From an uncultured Candidatus Saccharibacteria bacterium (lineage in GTDB: Bacteria; Patescibacteriota; Saccharimonadia; Saccharimonadales; Saccharimonadaceae): a DNA stretch of 64,000 bases. The DNA is taken from positions 124,001 to 188,000 of the forward strand of contig CALHKG010000014.1 in NCBI GenBank assembly GCA_938033875.1. The letters are read 5' to 3'. The notes beneath the pieces were generated by a model. It did not search any database. It was given only the letters and a program-made list of their open reading frames with translations, and had not been told where the DNA came from. Within the stretch, counting starts at the first letter, position 1. Every line of letters starts with the position of its first letter. Positions 15,801 through 23,443 of the stretch are shown piece by piece. The translations under genes were made by a program, and so were the position numbers.

Positions 15801-16412
15801 GGATCTAGTCTATACGAAAAACTACTAGCTCGACTTAATGAGTGTAACGGAGATGCAAAAAAGGCTTTTAATCCTCCATTTAAGCTGTATAAAGGTCCCG
15901 AACAGGACAAAAATGGTAATCCTATTTCACCTGTAGCCGCAGTTAAAGTCTACGAAAAGAAGGGTGTGGTTTCTGTTGGCCGTAAGGCAAATGCACCAGT
16001 CACCCTTGCTGAGATGGTTCGTATTCGCGTATATAAAAAAGATAACCAAATATATATGATACCTGACTATCGCATAAACATACTAGAAAATAAAGAGCCG
16101 ATGGAACTCCTAAAACCGTTAAAGGAAGTATCAAAAATCGATAATAGTTTTAATTTTATCGGTTATTTGTACAAGGGCGATCTAATAACAATACAGAAAG
16201 ACAGTCAAACTTTTGTTGGGTATTTTGTTCAATTTGAAGGCGACAATCGTATAACCATCAAGAGCCACTTAGCCGCAGACAGTTCTAGGAATTCAAAATC
16301 TACAGTAAAACGAGAATCGCTGTCTGGCATTAATTATCTAAAGATACATAAAGTAGATGTACTGGGAGACGTGCATTTTAGCAAGGGTGTTGTATGGCCT
16401 GGCGCGTCGTAG
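12897..16412 (+). CDS. cas9: Type II-C CRISPR nuclease Cas9
   Basis: A 1171-aa RNA-guided nuclease with all catalytic residues visible. RuvC-I is LGLDIGTSSIGWAVLD (D17). The Arg-rich bridge helix spans about 58-80. RuvC-II is IKVETARDL (E517). The HNH motif is YQIDHIVPFSRS (D623, H624), and RuvC-III is HHAKDAAVVAA (H779, D782). There is a CPYSGKP motif at the start of the HNH domain. Size and gene order cas9-cas1-cas2 without csn2 indicate subtype II-C. TATAAT (12860-12865) and an AAAAAGGA ribosome site precede the ATG. The stop overlaps cas1 by 19 bp. PAM preference cannot be read from sequence. Confidence 0.97.
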   Translation: MTQKYSYSPKKYSLGLDIGTSSIGWAVLDLDKERIHDLGVRIFEKPEDPQNGDSLAKPRRDARSARRRLKRRRQRLNNLKQFFIDQNILTRDRIEEVLSDKSEFNKLDVYALRSKALTEELSPEELLKVMYQIAKRRGFKSNRKVEEESEKEGGRVSKALKTNEKFLAENGYKTVGEALSRDKNFASHKRNKRDDYTNSFSRDDFLHELEKIIEVQKSYALKSVSDTAINEMLYGLDDDKNVVNVSAIMYQRPFMTEELIKKMVGNCTFEENEKRAPRASYSFEIFRLASDLSHLVFIPRDASKRQAKRENLEIRLSSDQINKVIEAAKNQKSLTYKKVRSIAGISEDYVPKYTHGKKKDGDEFGEGNVFGGLKAYSDIKAALKNLPEDWAKIDNESTINQIAYILTTQKSDEGIKAELNALPISDDAKNAIIKIKATNFRSFCHLSIKALQKITPHILNGMTYDKACEAAGYDFKKQSASLEQITNPVVKRAISQTLKVVRAIEHKYGKPYFIKVETARDLAKNFKERNAIKKENEENQGYNEDIKSIIADGYEASPKTKGGKQLLSHLKELNVPLNKNADFNGQQIIKVKLYREQNGICPYSGKPIDFDTMLQDDNAYQIDHIVPFSRSNNDGITNKVLVLTEENQKKSNKTPFEYFGADENRWKEFVARVESIYKTRDIKTDDKATNAINYKYNGYAMKKKQNLLLQDYKNDSWNVRALNDTRYITRFIQNYLRQNVDFAEGEEKQRVIAPSGTTTAYLRKRWGLAKDRSEDVLHHAKDAAVVAAISPKIVYQANLFSKEQEMKLYLNNAKTIDEKRQTLLQSTDENTGEITNEVTFTQTQKDLAQAEYFKLRSDKETKNRFPDPWTDFSKEIRKRSLNTDIATLQNELRGLDNYDEEFRLNVKPIFVSREIRHKIRGEAHESKLRSNRNRNGQNLIRIPLTELTLQRLENSLAKEEFDSQKNKNGSSLYEKLLARLNECNGDAKKAFNPPFKLYKGPEQDKNGNPISPVAAVKVYEKKGVVSVGRKANAPVTLAEMVRIRVYKKDNQIYMIPDYRINILENKEPMELLKPLKEVSKIDNSFNFIGYLYKGDLITIQKDSQTFVGYFVQFEGDNRITIKSHLAADSSRNSKSTVKRESLSGINYLKIHKVDVLGDVHFSKGVVWPGAS

Positions 16413-17287
16413 CTATCGAAAATCCTGCACGACTTAGCGTGCGTGATAATCAACTAGTGATTACACAGGAGATGGAATCGACTCTTCCAATTGAAGATAT
16501 TGACGCCTTAATTTTAGACAATTACGGATCAACTATCACGACAAATTTGCTGACAGCATTAGCTACAAAAGGAACAACCACTGTAATATGCGACGAAAAG
16601 CATTTACCAGCCAGCGTACTTTTGCCATATTCACAGCATTCGCGCCAAGCTAAAGTTTCGCGTCAACAATTGTCCATGAGTCAACCATTAAAAAAGCAAC
16701 TATGGCAACAAATTATTATCAGTAAAATCACAAATCAAGCAGACGTCTTGCGATCTCGCGGACTAGACGATTCCACTTTGCGGTCTTTAGCTAACGATGT
16801 TAAATCGGGCGACACCAGCAATCGCGAGTCAATTGCTGCCAGAATCTATTTCGACCAAATACTGGGCGACGCCACACGCCGCAAGCCAATCTGGCACAAT
16901 GCCGTATTAAACTATGGCTACGCTATGGTGCGAAGTCACATTGCCAGACATATTGCTGCTCGCGGACTAGTTGCCTCACAGGGGCTATTTCACCACAATG
17001 AACTCAACAGTTTCAACCTAGCCGACGACTTAATCGAACCTTATCGCGCTGTCGTTGATATGTACATTTTAGAGAATGTCGCACCGCACCACACCGGAGA
17101 CTCGGATTCCAGCCTCACTAAGCATGACAGACAACTCGCTATTGACATATTAAATTATTATGTTATAATGAACGGTAAGAAGTTTACCGTGAGACATTCG
17201 GTTGAGCGAACGATTGAGAGCTTTATTGAATGTATAGAGACAAAGGAGGCAGATAAGCTTCTTCTACCAAAAATCGTCCTCCAGTAA
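16394..17287 (+). CDS. cas1: CRISPR integrase Cas1 (type II)
   Basis: A 297-aa spacer integrase. Metal-binding residues fit the family: E145 in NRESIAARIYFDQ, the His of LFHHNELNSFNLADDLIEP (H200 or H201) and E215. The N-terminal beta domain reads IDALILDNYGSTITTNLL. It forms the Cas1-Cas2 complex that inserts 30-bp spacers into the neighbouring array. The ATG lies inside the end of cas9 (19-bp overlap), so it is translationally coupled. Cas2 begins 5 bp after the stop. Confidence 0.96.
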   Translation: MAWRVVAIENPARLSVRDNQLVITQEMESTLPIEDIDALILDNYGSTITTNLLTALATKGTTTVICDEKHLPASVLLPYSQHSRQAKVSRQQLSMSQPLKKQLWQQIIISKITNQADVLRSRGLDDSTLRSLANDVKSGDTSNRESIAARIYFDQILGDATRRKPIWHNAVLNYGYAMVRSHIARHIAARGLVASQGLFHHNELNSFNLADDLIEPYRAVVDMYILENVAPHHTGDSDSSLTKHDRQLAIDILNYYVIMNGKKFTVRHSVERTIESFIECIETKEADKLLLPKIVLQ

Positions 17288-17292
17288 AAAGG

Positions 17293-17616
17293 ATGTCATA
17301 CAAACTTATGAGGGTCGCAGTATTTTTTGATTTGCCGACCAATACCAAAACAGAGCGCAAGGCCGCCACACAGTTCCGTAAATTCTTATTGGACGACGGT
17401 TTTGACATGCTCCAATACAGCATATATACGCGACTATGTCCAAATCGTGACGTTGCAGAAAAACATATGATGCGAATTAAGAGGCACGCTCCAGACAGCG
17501 GATCGGTGCGATTACTTTATTTAACAGAGCATCAATTTACACACATGCATGTTATTGTTGGCGAAAAAACCACCCAAGAAAAGTCCGTTCCAGCTGGGCA
17601 ATTAGCATTTTTCTAA
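17293..17616 (+). CDS. cas2: CRISPR-associated Cas2
   Basis: A 107-aa ferredoxin-fold protein with the typical start VAVFFDLPTNTKTERKAAT and the IYTRLCPNRD strand. It is the structural partner of Cas1. The start at 17293 follows a cas1 stop; the ATG at 17308 (MRVAVFFD) is an alternative and matches where many Cas2 proteins begin. The array starts 40 bp after the stop, separated by a hairpin. No csn2 or cas4 gene is present. Confidence 0.95.
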   Translation: MSYKLMRVAVFFDLPTNTKTERKAATQFRKFLLDDGFDMLQYSIYTRLCPNRDVAEKHMMRIKRHAPDSGSVRLLYLTEHQFTHMHVIVGEKTTQEKSVPAGQLAFF

Positions 17617-17620
17617 CCAA

Positions 17621-17648
17621 AAATCCCCCTCATAACAGAGGGGGATTT
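17621..17648 (-). terminator. Terminator at the 3' end of the CRISPR array transcript
   Basis: Eleven-bp perfect stem AAATCCCCCTC (17621-17631)/GAGGGGGATTT (17638-17648). On the - strand it is followed by T5, on the + strand only by TTT, so it best serves transcripts leaving the array on -. It may also slow transcripts leaving cas2. Confidence 0.8.
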
Positions 17649-17656
17649 AAGGAAGT

Positions 17657-18135
17657 ATTATATCAATATCTAAATTGTTAGGGAACTATAACAACGCTTA
17701 GCATGGTCAATTATGCGTATCGATTATATCAATATCTAAATTGTTAGGGAACTATAACCCAAAAACCTACAGAAGCCCGTGAAGCATTATTATATCAATA
17801 TCTAAATTGTTAGGGAACTATAACAGGATTTTACTTTACAGACAACAAAGATATATTATATCAATATCTAAATTGTTAGGGAACTATAACATTATTTCAA
17901 CTTTCCAATAGTCTGCTATTATTATATCAATATCTAAATTGTTAGGGAACTATAACCATCGCCAGCATACGATTGTACTGATAACTATTATATCAATATC
18001 TAAATTGTTAGGGAACTATAACGCAAGGATAATAAAAAAGGCTACTATATTCATTATATCAATATCTAAATTGTTAGGGAACTATAACATTATTTTACTT
18101 CATCTCGACAAGAAAACTATTATATCAATATCTAA
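17657..18135 (-). CRISPR. Type II-C CRISPR array, 7 full repeats + half repeat, 7 spacers
   Basis: Seven identical 36-bp repeats start at 17657, 17723, 17789, 17855, 17921, 17987 and 18053. A 17-bp half repeat lies at 18119-18135. All seven spacers are exactly 30 bp. On the - strand the repeat begins GTTATAGTTCCCTAACAA, the usual type II 5' end, and finishes TTGATATAAT. That is an extended -10 (TGATATAAT) of the same form used by speD, murD, hpf and other genes here. Transcription is thus predicted from each repeat into the next spacer. The half repeat sits at the transcriptional 5' end and keeps this promoter. Spacer targets were not searchable here. Confidence 0.97.
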
Positions 18136-18142
18136 TGGAGGC

Positions 18143-18240
18143 TTGCGCAATCTCTTAAAAAGTAGTATTATGACTGCACAGTTGTTGTGATTTGCAACTG
18201 TCATTGTATGAAGGCACCTCATTTTTAAGGTGTCTTTTTT
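18143..18240 (+). ncRNA. Small RNA with promoter and terminator beside the array
   Basis: On the + strand TTGCGC (18143-18148), 17 bp, TATTAT (18166-18171) predicts a start near 18178. The RNA would hold a 7-bp hairpin ACAGTTG (18178-18184)/CAACTGT (18195-18201). A terminator follows: GGCACCT (18213-18219)/AGGTGTC (18228-18234) plus T6 (18235-18240), giving ~63 nt. The terminator overlaps the stop of the convergent gene and may simply serve both sides. No known family recognised. Confidence 0.45.
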
Positions 18241-18776
18241 GACGGCTTCGAAAAAAATAATAAATACATTCCAAATACAAGTTTAATTGCCGAGTCAATA
18301 TATGCTATCACCTCTAATGGGATATCAGTAAAAATATATCCTACAAAAATATTAATGGCGCAAATAAGACCCAGATATATCATTGACTTTCCATGGACAA
18401 AATAATAGGGGAAGAAATGCAGTGCGGTTGCCATCAGTGCTCCCAGCCAAATCAATCTCCAATTTTCAGTTGCAAAGAATGGACCACCCAGTAAAACCAT
18501 TAAAACAAATAGTAAAACAACAGCATACGAGGATACTTTATTTTGAAATTCACTCGAAGGGCCATCAGACAGTCTATTCAGCACCTTTTTATTCATGTTG
18601 ATTGAGAAAAAACTAATAACATATCCAATGCTAAATACTTGCATATTTATTATTTGTTTTCCTCCTATTAAAGTAGCTATTGAAATAATCGCCGCTATTA
18701 CAATTAGCCACAATCCGCACGCTCTCTTATAATTGAATTCCAACTTTTCATCTTTATTATAATTTAAAAAAACCAT
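18225..18776 (-). CDS. Small multi-spanning membrane protein
   Basis: A 183-aa protein with about five or six hydrophobic helices and a ALHFFPYYFVHGKSMIYLGL motif. This resembles an uncharacterised small membrane family (possibly DUF6609; not certain). The frame opens further upstream, but ATG 18776 is chosen: a GGAG ribosome site precedes it, and an extended -10 TGATATAAT (18805-18813) lies 28 nt upstream, inside the longer frame. Function unknown. It is convergent with the small RNA beside the CRISPR array, so this is accessory sequence. Confidence 0.6.
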   Translation of the reverse strand: MVFLNYNKDEKLEFNYKRACGLWLIVIAAIISIATLIGGKQIINMQVFSIGYVISFFSINMNKKVLNRLSDGPSSEFQNKVSSYAVVLLFVLMVLLGGPFFATENWRLIWLGALMATALHFFPYYFVHGKSMIYLGLICAINIFVGYIFTDIPLEVIAYIDSAIKLVFGMYLLFFSKPSKKTP

Positions 18777-18874
18777 AAATATCTCCGATAAAATTATCAC
18801 TCTTATTATATCACCGCAACGATAAAGCCCAAAAACCGTAAGCATTTATTATCAACATATGATAAACTAATCTT

Positions 18875-19378
18875 ATGGAAGCACTTATATTTATAGTAGT
18901 AGCCGCAATTATTTTTCTGGTAATTAAAGCAAGGCAGGGGATTGACGGCGACACAAGCCCGATTAAAACCCCAATAAAGAAAGAATATGTATACATTAAA
19001 AAATCTTGTGCAATGACGCCAAGTGAATTATCGTTTTACAAAACACTACACGAAGCAATAAACGGATGTGTAATTATACCTCAGGCTCATTTAAGTATGT
19101 TTTTAGACCATGAGATAAAAGGGCAAAACTGGAAGGCGGCTTTCGCGAGAATAAACGGCAAATCTGTAGATTTTCTAATTTGCACCAATGATATGAAGCC
19201 TCTCATAGCTATTGAACTTGATGATAATACTCACAATCAGCCCGATCGGAAAACGCGCGACGATTTTGTCAATTCAATCATAGCCAATACTAATATGCCC
19301 CTACTGCGATTTAAGGCAGGCGAATGGAACAGTGAAATAATTAAGCACAGAATCACCCAAGCTCTTTCGCAAAATTAG
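18875..19378 (+). CDS. Membrane-anchored DUF2726 protein (PD-(D/E)XK-like)
   Basis: A 167-aa protein with one N-terminal hydrophobic helix (residues 3-18) and a soluble domain of DUF2726 type. The domain holds SVDFLICTNDMKPLIAIELD, then an Asp/Arg-rich region NQPDRKTRDDFVNSI. The D-x(n)-ExD-like core resembles restriction-endonuclease-fold proteins, so a nuclease-like role is possible but unproven. It sits between the CRISPR region and a long gene-free stretch. Confidence 0.7.
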   Translation: MEALIFIVVAAIIFLVIKARQGIDGDTSPIKTPIKKEYVYIKKSCAMTPSELSFYKTLHEAINGCVIIPQAHLSMFLDHEIKGQNWKAAFARINGKSVDFLICTNDMKPLIAIELDDNTHNQPDRKTRDDFVNSIIANTNMPLLRFKAGEWNSEIIKHRITQALSQN

Positions 19379-20143
19379 CGATTAAAAAACAATAGAACAA
19401 AATACGAACTAATTATTAGTTAATTTTTAAGCGTACATAAAGCCGAATCGGCTGAGTATTTATATTGATAAATTTTGCGTGATACAAACATAAATTATAA
19501 ATCCGAGCCAATGCAAATAAACCAATATACAACATAAAACTCGCCAAGCCAGCAAATAGGGCGGTTTATAAAACAATAAATGACAAAGTAGGTTAATTTG
19601 GTAAAAATGAGATAAATTTATCGCGAAGAAAGACGATGGAATAGTCGTGTTTTAGATATAATTTTAATGTCGCACAATGTACCTTTTACGCAATAATAAA
19701 TGCCGTACAAAGATGAATATACATATGTCTATATATATCCGATAACACCTTATAAAACAAACTTTTTCCCGGTAATTTGGCCAGGGGATTCTCTACTATA
19801 TACAACTTCATAAAACATACTGTTCTTTTATAAAAATATACACCAACAAAATACGAACTTAAAAAATATTTTTTAATTCCAGCACTACACATACCGGAGT
19901 GCTACATTGATATTTTTACATCAATATAAACTCTGAGTATGCGCGCCGTAAGCTTATTAAGTTTTCCACAACGTATTTTATATTATTTGACATTTTTATA
20001 TTTTTATTGCCCTACTCCCCTAGCTTATCATTTTGCGATTATTTGACTTTTGCATATTTTTATATTGTTATATATATTTTCTACGCCATACAGAAATAGA
20101 ACAAAAAGAGAACTTACTCTATCCAGAAGAGAAGTTGACCGCC
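19379..20143. other. AT-rich gene-free region between convergent gene blocks
   Basis: No convincing gene in 765 bp; the longest frames are AT-rich and lack ribosome sites. Visible structure: AGCCG-AAT-CGGCT (19441-19453); a 14-bp direct repeat ACAAAATACGAACT near 19397 and 19846; an 18-bp palindrome built from TTAAAAAAT/ATTTTTTAA near 19859; hairpins AGCACT/AGTGCT (about 19881-19903) and ATTGAT/ATCAAT (about 19907-19926); a DnaA-box-like TTTTCCACA (about 19960). Two copies of TTATTTGAC with AT-rich tails lie near 19983 and 20040. Genes to the left run mainly +, to the right mainly -. Confidence 0.5.
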
Positions 20144-21058
20144 CTACTTATAGAACGACCTCTGATCTACCCTGACGTCTATATACCCTGGCTTCGCGCC
20201 GTTATTATCCAAATAATTCAAAGTAGCTATCGCCTGTTTAACCTGAGCTTGAGCAGACCTATCCACCGTCATACGAATCTGAATCTCCCTGCCCTCGACC
20301 TTAAACCAGACTTGGCGTACAGTATTAGCTGGCAGAATAACCTCTGAAACATTCATTTTATGTTGCGAAAATTCAGACACAGCTTGACCAAGGAAGCTCA
20401 AGAATTGATGATTGATGACTTCTTGACCGCCTCTAGTTGGCAGGCCACTTTCATCACGAACAGCAACCATAGGCGCGGCAAAATAGTTCTGCTCAAAAGT
20501 AACGCCACTATCATCAACAAAATAAATCTTATCTCCAGAAGACCATTGAGCCACCGGCTGCCGAAACGTCAATTTAACGGCTGATCGCGCTAGAAAATCT
20601 CCCTCCACGCGAATATTTTTTACCTCAGGAGCTTTCTGTAAAAAGAATTGCTTTAGGTCATTATTATTGAGGAAAAACCGAAATCTCTCCGCTGGATGAG
20701 CGCTGTAATATTCATTAAGAACGCCCACGTATTTATTAGCGTTACTAGAGCTTTTTGTGTCGGGAGTTTGGATTGAAATATTGATTGTCAATTGAAACAA
20801 AAGGAATATCACAACAAGCAGACTTACCGCAGTCGCAAGCATTTTCCGCATTACACGGCGACGTTTTTTCACCAATTCGTGCGTCTCGAGTCTCTCAGAA
20901 GTCTCCAAAGGAGAGGATGTTTGGCGACTATTAAGCGTCCTGTTCCGACGATACGATTGGGCGGGCAAATCCTCGTAATTCTCAGTTCGACGACGCGCCG
21001 CGATTTCTCGACGACTTAGATTCTCGTCCGATTTTTTCTTAGAGAAGGGGAATTTCAC
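20144..21058 (-). CDS. ftsQ: FtsQ-like divisome protein
   Basis: A 304-aa bitopic protein with a basic N-terminal tail of ~70 residues, one membrane helix (about 76-94) and a periplasmic part. That part starts with a POTRA-like segment (VKNIRVEGDFLARSAVKLTFRQP) and a C-terminal beta domain. It is the last gene of the dcw cluster and overlaps murG by 4 bp. FtsQ links early and late division proteins. Sequence similarity in this family is low, so position in the cluster weighs strongly in the call. Confidence 0.75.
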   Translation of the reverse strand: MKFPFSKKKSDENLSRREIAARRRTENYEDLPAQSYRRNRTLNSRQTSSPLETSERLETHELVKKRRRVMRKMLATAVSLLVVIFLLFQLTINISIQTPDTKSSSNANKYVGVLNEYYSAHPAERFRFFLNNNDLKQFFLQKAPEVKNIRVEGDFLARSAVKLTFRQPVAQWSSGDKIYFVDDSGVTFEQNYFAAPMVAVRDESGLPTRGGQEVINHQFLSFLGQAVSEFSQHKMNVSEVILPANTVRQVWFKVEGREIQIRMTVDRSAQAQVKQAIATLNYLDNNGAKPGYIDVRVDQRSFYK

Positions 21059-22224
21059 TTTCGCCTGCCCTGCCTTCGCACCGTAGTAAGAATAATCTTC
21101 GCCATATCTTTAGCCGCGTTTGGCTTGGCAAATTTACCAAAGTTGTCGCCCAGACCTTTAAGAATTTTCTGAGATTTTAATACGCCAATTATTTTTCGTG
21201 CCAAGATTTGGTTGTCCTTATCCAACTCGTCTTCGGAAACTATCAACGCCGCCAATGCGTCCTGGTAAACTTTAGCGTTTTTCAATTGATGACCGCCTGT
21301 CAAATGGCCGTTGGGGATGATAATCGTCGGTTTATGTAGCGCCGCCAATTCCAGAAGGGTAGTCGCCCCTGCCCTGGTCACGACTATATCCGCCGCCGCC
21401 AAAACTTCCGCCATTCCGTTGTGAACAAACGCCTGCAATCGCCAGCCTTCTCGCTCGTCGGTTTGCTTGAGAATTTCTTCATATTGTTGATTTCCCGATA
21501 TCAAAAATACCGAAGCCTCGGAAAGCAGGTTTTTCCTAATTGCTACAATCGCGGAATTAATTCGCCCGGCCCCGAGTCCACCGCCAGTAATAACAACTAG
21601 CGGTTTATTGACATTAAAGCCTAATTTTTCCTTCAATTCTTTCCTCTCAGCCTCAGAATATGGATGGAATTCTGGCGCAACTGGAATGCCAACATATGAA
21701 GCTTTCTCTGGTGGATAATTGTAATATTCAAGCGGCGCACCCGTGCCGATAGCTTTTGCGAAGGGACTCAGCAAGCGATTCGTCAAACCTGGATGCGCGT
21801 CAGAATCATGCAAAACCAACGGAATTCTTAATAGCCGAGCCGCATAGCCAACCGGCAAACAAACATACCCACCCTTAATGAAAATAACATCTGGGCGCCA
21901 CTTCATAAGCTTAAACAAGCTCTGAAAAAATCCAACCATCACCTTAAAACCGTCGCGCAAATTTGGAAATAGAATTGACGGATGTAGATGAAATGAGATA
22001 CTTTTTCCGTGATATCGGCGTAATTTTCCAGCAATAATCAAATCGACCGGAATATTCTCATCGAACTTAGCAAAAATCCCGCGCGCGCTGGCGCCAAATT
22101 TTTTATCGCACCAAAAACGAAGCTCGTGATCACCAGTTTTCTGTAATTCTCTAAATACGGCTACCACTGGCGTAACGTGTCCGCCTGAGCCGCCGCCGAC
22201 CGCTAAGATCTTGGCCACTTTCAC
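21055..22224 (-). CDS. murG: UDP-GlcNAc transferase MurG (lipid II synthesis)
   Basis: A 389-aa GT28 enzyme that adds GlcNAc to lipid I. The N-terminal glycine loop is AVGGGSGGHVTPVVAVF, then FIKGGYVCLPVGYAARLL with an HDSDAHPGLTNR motif. The C-terminal donor site has VITGGGLGAGRIN and VVTRAGATTLLELAALHKPTI. The start overlaps the end of ftsW by 74 bp, an unusually long overlap. It is immediately upstream of ftsQ. Membrane-associated on the cytoplasmic side. Confidence 0.95.
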   Translation of the reverse strand: MKVAKILAVGGGSGGHVTPVVAVFRELQKTGDHELRFWCDKKFGASARGIFAKFDENIPVDLIIAGKLRRYHGKSISFHLHPSILFPNLRDGFKVMVGFFQSLFKLMKWRPDVIFIKGGYVCLPVGYAARLLRIPLVLHDSDAHPGLTNRLLSPFAKAIGTGAPLEYYNYPPEKASYVGIPVAPEFHPYSEAERKELKEKLGFNVNKPLVVITGGGLGAGRINSAIVAIRKNLLSEASVFLISGNQQYEEILKQTDEREGWRLQAFVHNGMAEVLAAADIVVTRAGATTLLELAALHKPTIIIPNGHLTGGHQLKNAKVYQDALAALIVSEDELDKDNQILARKIIGVLKSQKILKGLGDNFGKFAKPNAAKDMAKIILTTVRRQGRRK

Positions 22225-23443
22225 CCTCCTCTAATGCTTTATGTGACGTATATTTGGAAATTTGGAAAACTAAACCCAGTGCTGCCGCGATAAACAACAT
22301 GCTTGTACCACCATAGCTTAATAATGGCAATGGGATTCCGGTAAGTGGCGCCAACCCTGTCATTGCGGCAATATTCAGTATCACGTGAGAGGCAATCCAG
22401 CCAAAAATTCCCGCCACAATTAGCCGCAACGTTACGTTCGGAAGCCTCGCGGCTACGTGCAAAATCGACAATAATAAAGCTGTAAATAGCGCCAATATAG
22501 CCATTAAACCGACAAAGCCAAATGTTTCTCCCATGACGGCAAAAATTGAGTCGTTAGTCGCCTCTGGAAGATATCCTGTCGCCTGAACGCTTTTGCCAAT
22601 TCCAAGCCCCAGAAGCCCACCAGAACCAATCGCAATCCTGGCCTGCTGAATGTGATAATTCTTGTTCTCCTGACTACTCGTCCCTTTGTGACTATCGCCT
22701 TGCACGAAAGTCATCACGCGCTCGATTCGGTGCGGCGACGTAAAAATCATCACCAAACCACAAAGCGCAACAATTGCCAGAATCTTCTTGAAAATCTTCC
22801 AATAAATTCCAGCCACTAAAATCATTGATAAGATAATCGCTATCAACGAAATTCCCGTTCCCAAGTCTTTTTGCAAAAACACAATCATCAGTAGTGACAA
22901 TCCGGAAATGATACCTAGCGGAATGATAGTTTCCTGGATATCGTTTAATTTTCCCTGTTGCGACCGCCGCCCTAAAAATCCCGCCAAAAACAATAGCACG
23001 CCATATTTGAGCAATTCTGACGGCTGGAAACTTCCCAATACGCCCAATTGGAACCATCGATACGCACCGTTAGTTTCTTGCGCAAACGACAAATGAAGTA
23101 CCGCGCCTGAGAGAAATAGTAAAATGCATAGCGCAAATCCAGCGTAAAGAATGTATTTTGATCTCTCGCCAATAAACCATTTGTACGGCGTAAAGTAAAA
23201 CACAGAAAAAGCTATGATGGCAATAAACACACTCGTCAGCTGCTTGCCAAAGAAATACGTATCGCTATAATTCGTGCCGTAAGCGTAGTTCATCACATTA
23301 GCGCGTTGCGGCCCCAGCGCATACATAACAATCAACCCAAGCAGCAACAAAAGTCCCATATAAAGCACAATCTGATACATCGGCCGGTGACTTCGAACCG
23401 GCTGAGCGATAGATTGACGAGTTTTGGCGACCGAATTACGCAA
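22151..23443 (-). CDS. ftsW: SEDS peptidoglycan polymerase FtsW
   Basis: A 430-aa SEDS-family glycosyltransferase that polymerises lipid II during division, with about ten membrane helices. Family motifs include WFQLGVLGSFQPSELLKYG, FLQKDLGTGIS, GIGKSVQATGYLPEATNDSI and the late GIPLPLLSYGGTSMLF. It lies between mraY (8-bp overlap) and murG (74-bp overlap) and works with the FtsI transpeptidase encoded two genes upstream. The cytoplasmic tail is basic and runs into the murG start. Confidence 0.95.
   Translation of the reverse strand: MRNSVAKTRQSIAQPVRSHRPMYQIVLYMGLLLLLGLIVMYALGPQRANVMNYAYGTNYSDTYFFGKQLTSVFIAIIAFSVFYFTPYKWFIGERSKYILYAGFALCILLFLSGAVLHLSFAQETNGAYRWFQLGVLGSFQPSELLKYGVLLFLAGFLGRRSQQGKLNDIQETIIPLGIISGLSLLMIVFLQKDLGTGISLIAIILSMILVAGIYWKIFKKILAIVALCGLVMIFTSPHRIERVMTFVQGDSHKGTSSQENKNYHIQQARIAIGSGGLLGLGIGKSVQATGYLPEATNDSIFAVMGETFGFVGLMAILALFTALLLSILHVAARLPNVTLRLIVAGIFGWIASHVILNIAAMTGLAPLTGIPLPLLSYGGTSMLFIAAALGLVFQISKYTSHKALEEGESGQDLSGRRRLRRTRYASGSRI

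Noticed and set aside
12897..16412. Inactivated Cas9
   Set aside because: All five expected RuvC and HNH catalytic residues are present and the frame is intact.
17939..18190. 83-aa open frame inside the CRISPR array
   Set aside because: It is a translation of repeats and spacers and not a gene.
19440..19520. Possible dif site
   Set aside because: No 28-bp XerC/XerD-like pair of half-sites with a 6-bp centre could be identified with confidence.
19686..19892. 68-aa frame in the AT-rich gap
   Set aside because: No ribosome site or -10 at leaderless distance, biased low-complexity composition, no recognisable motif.
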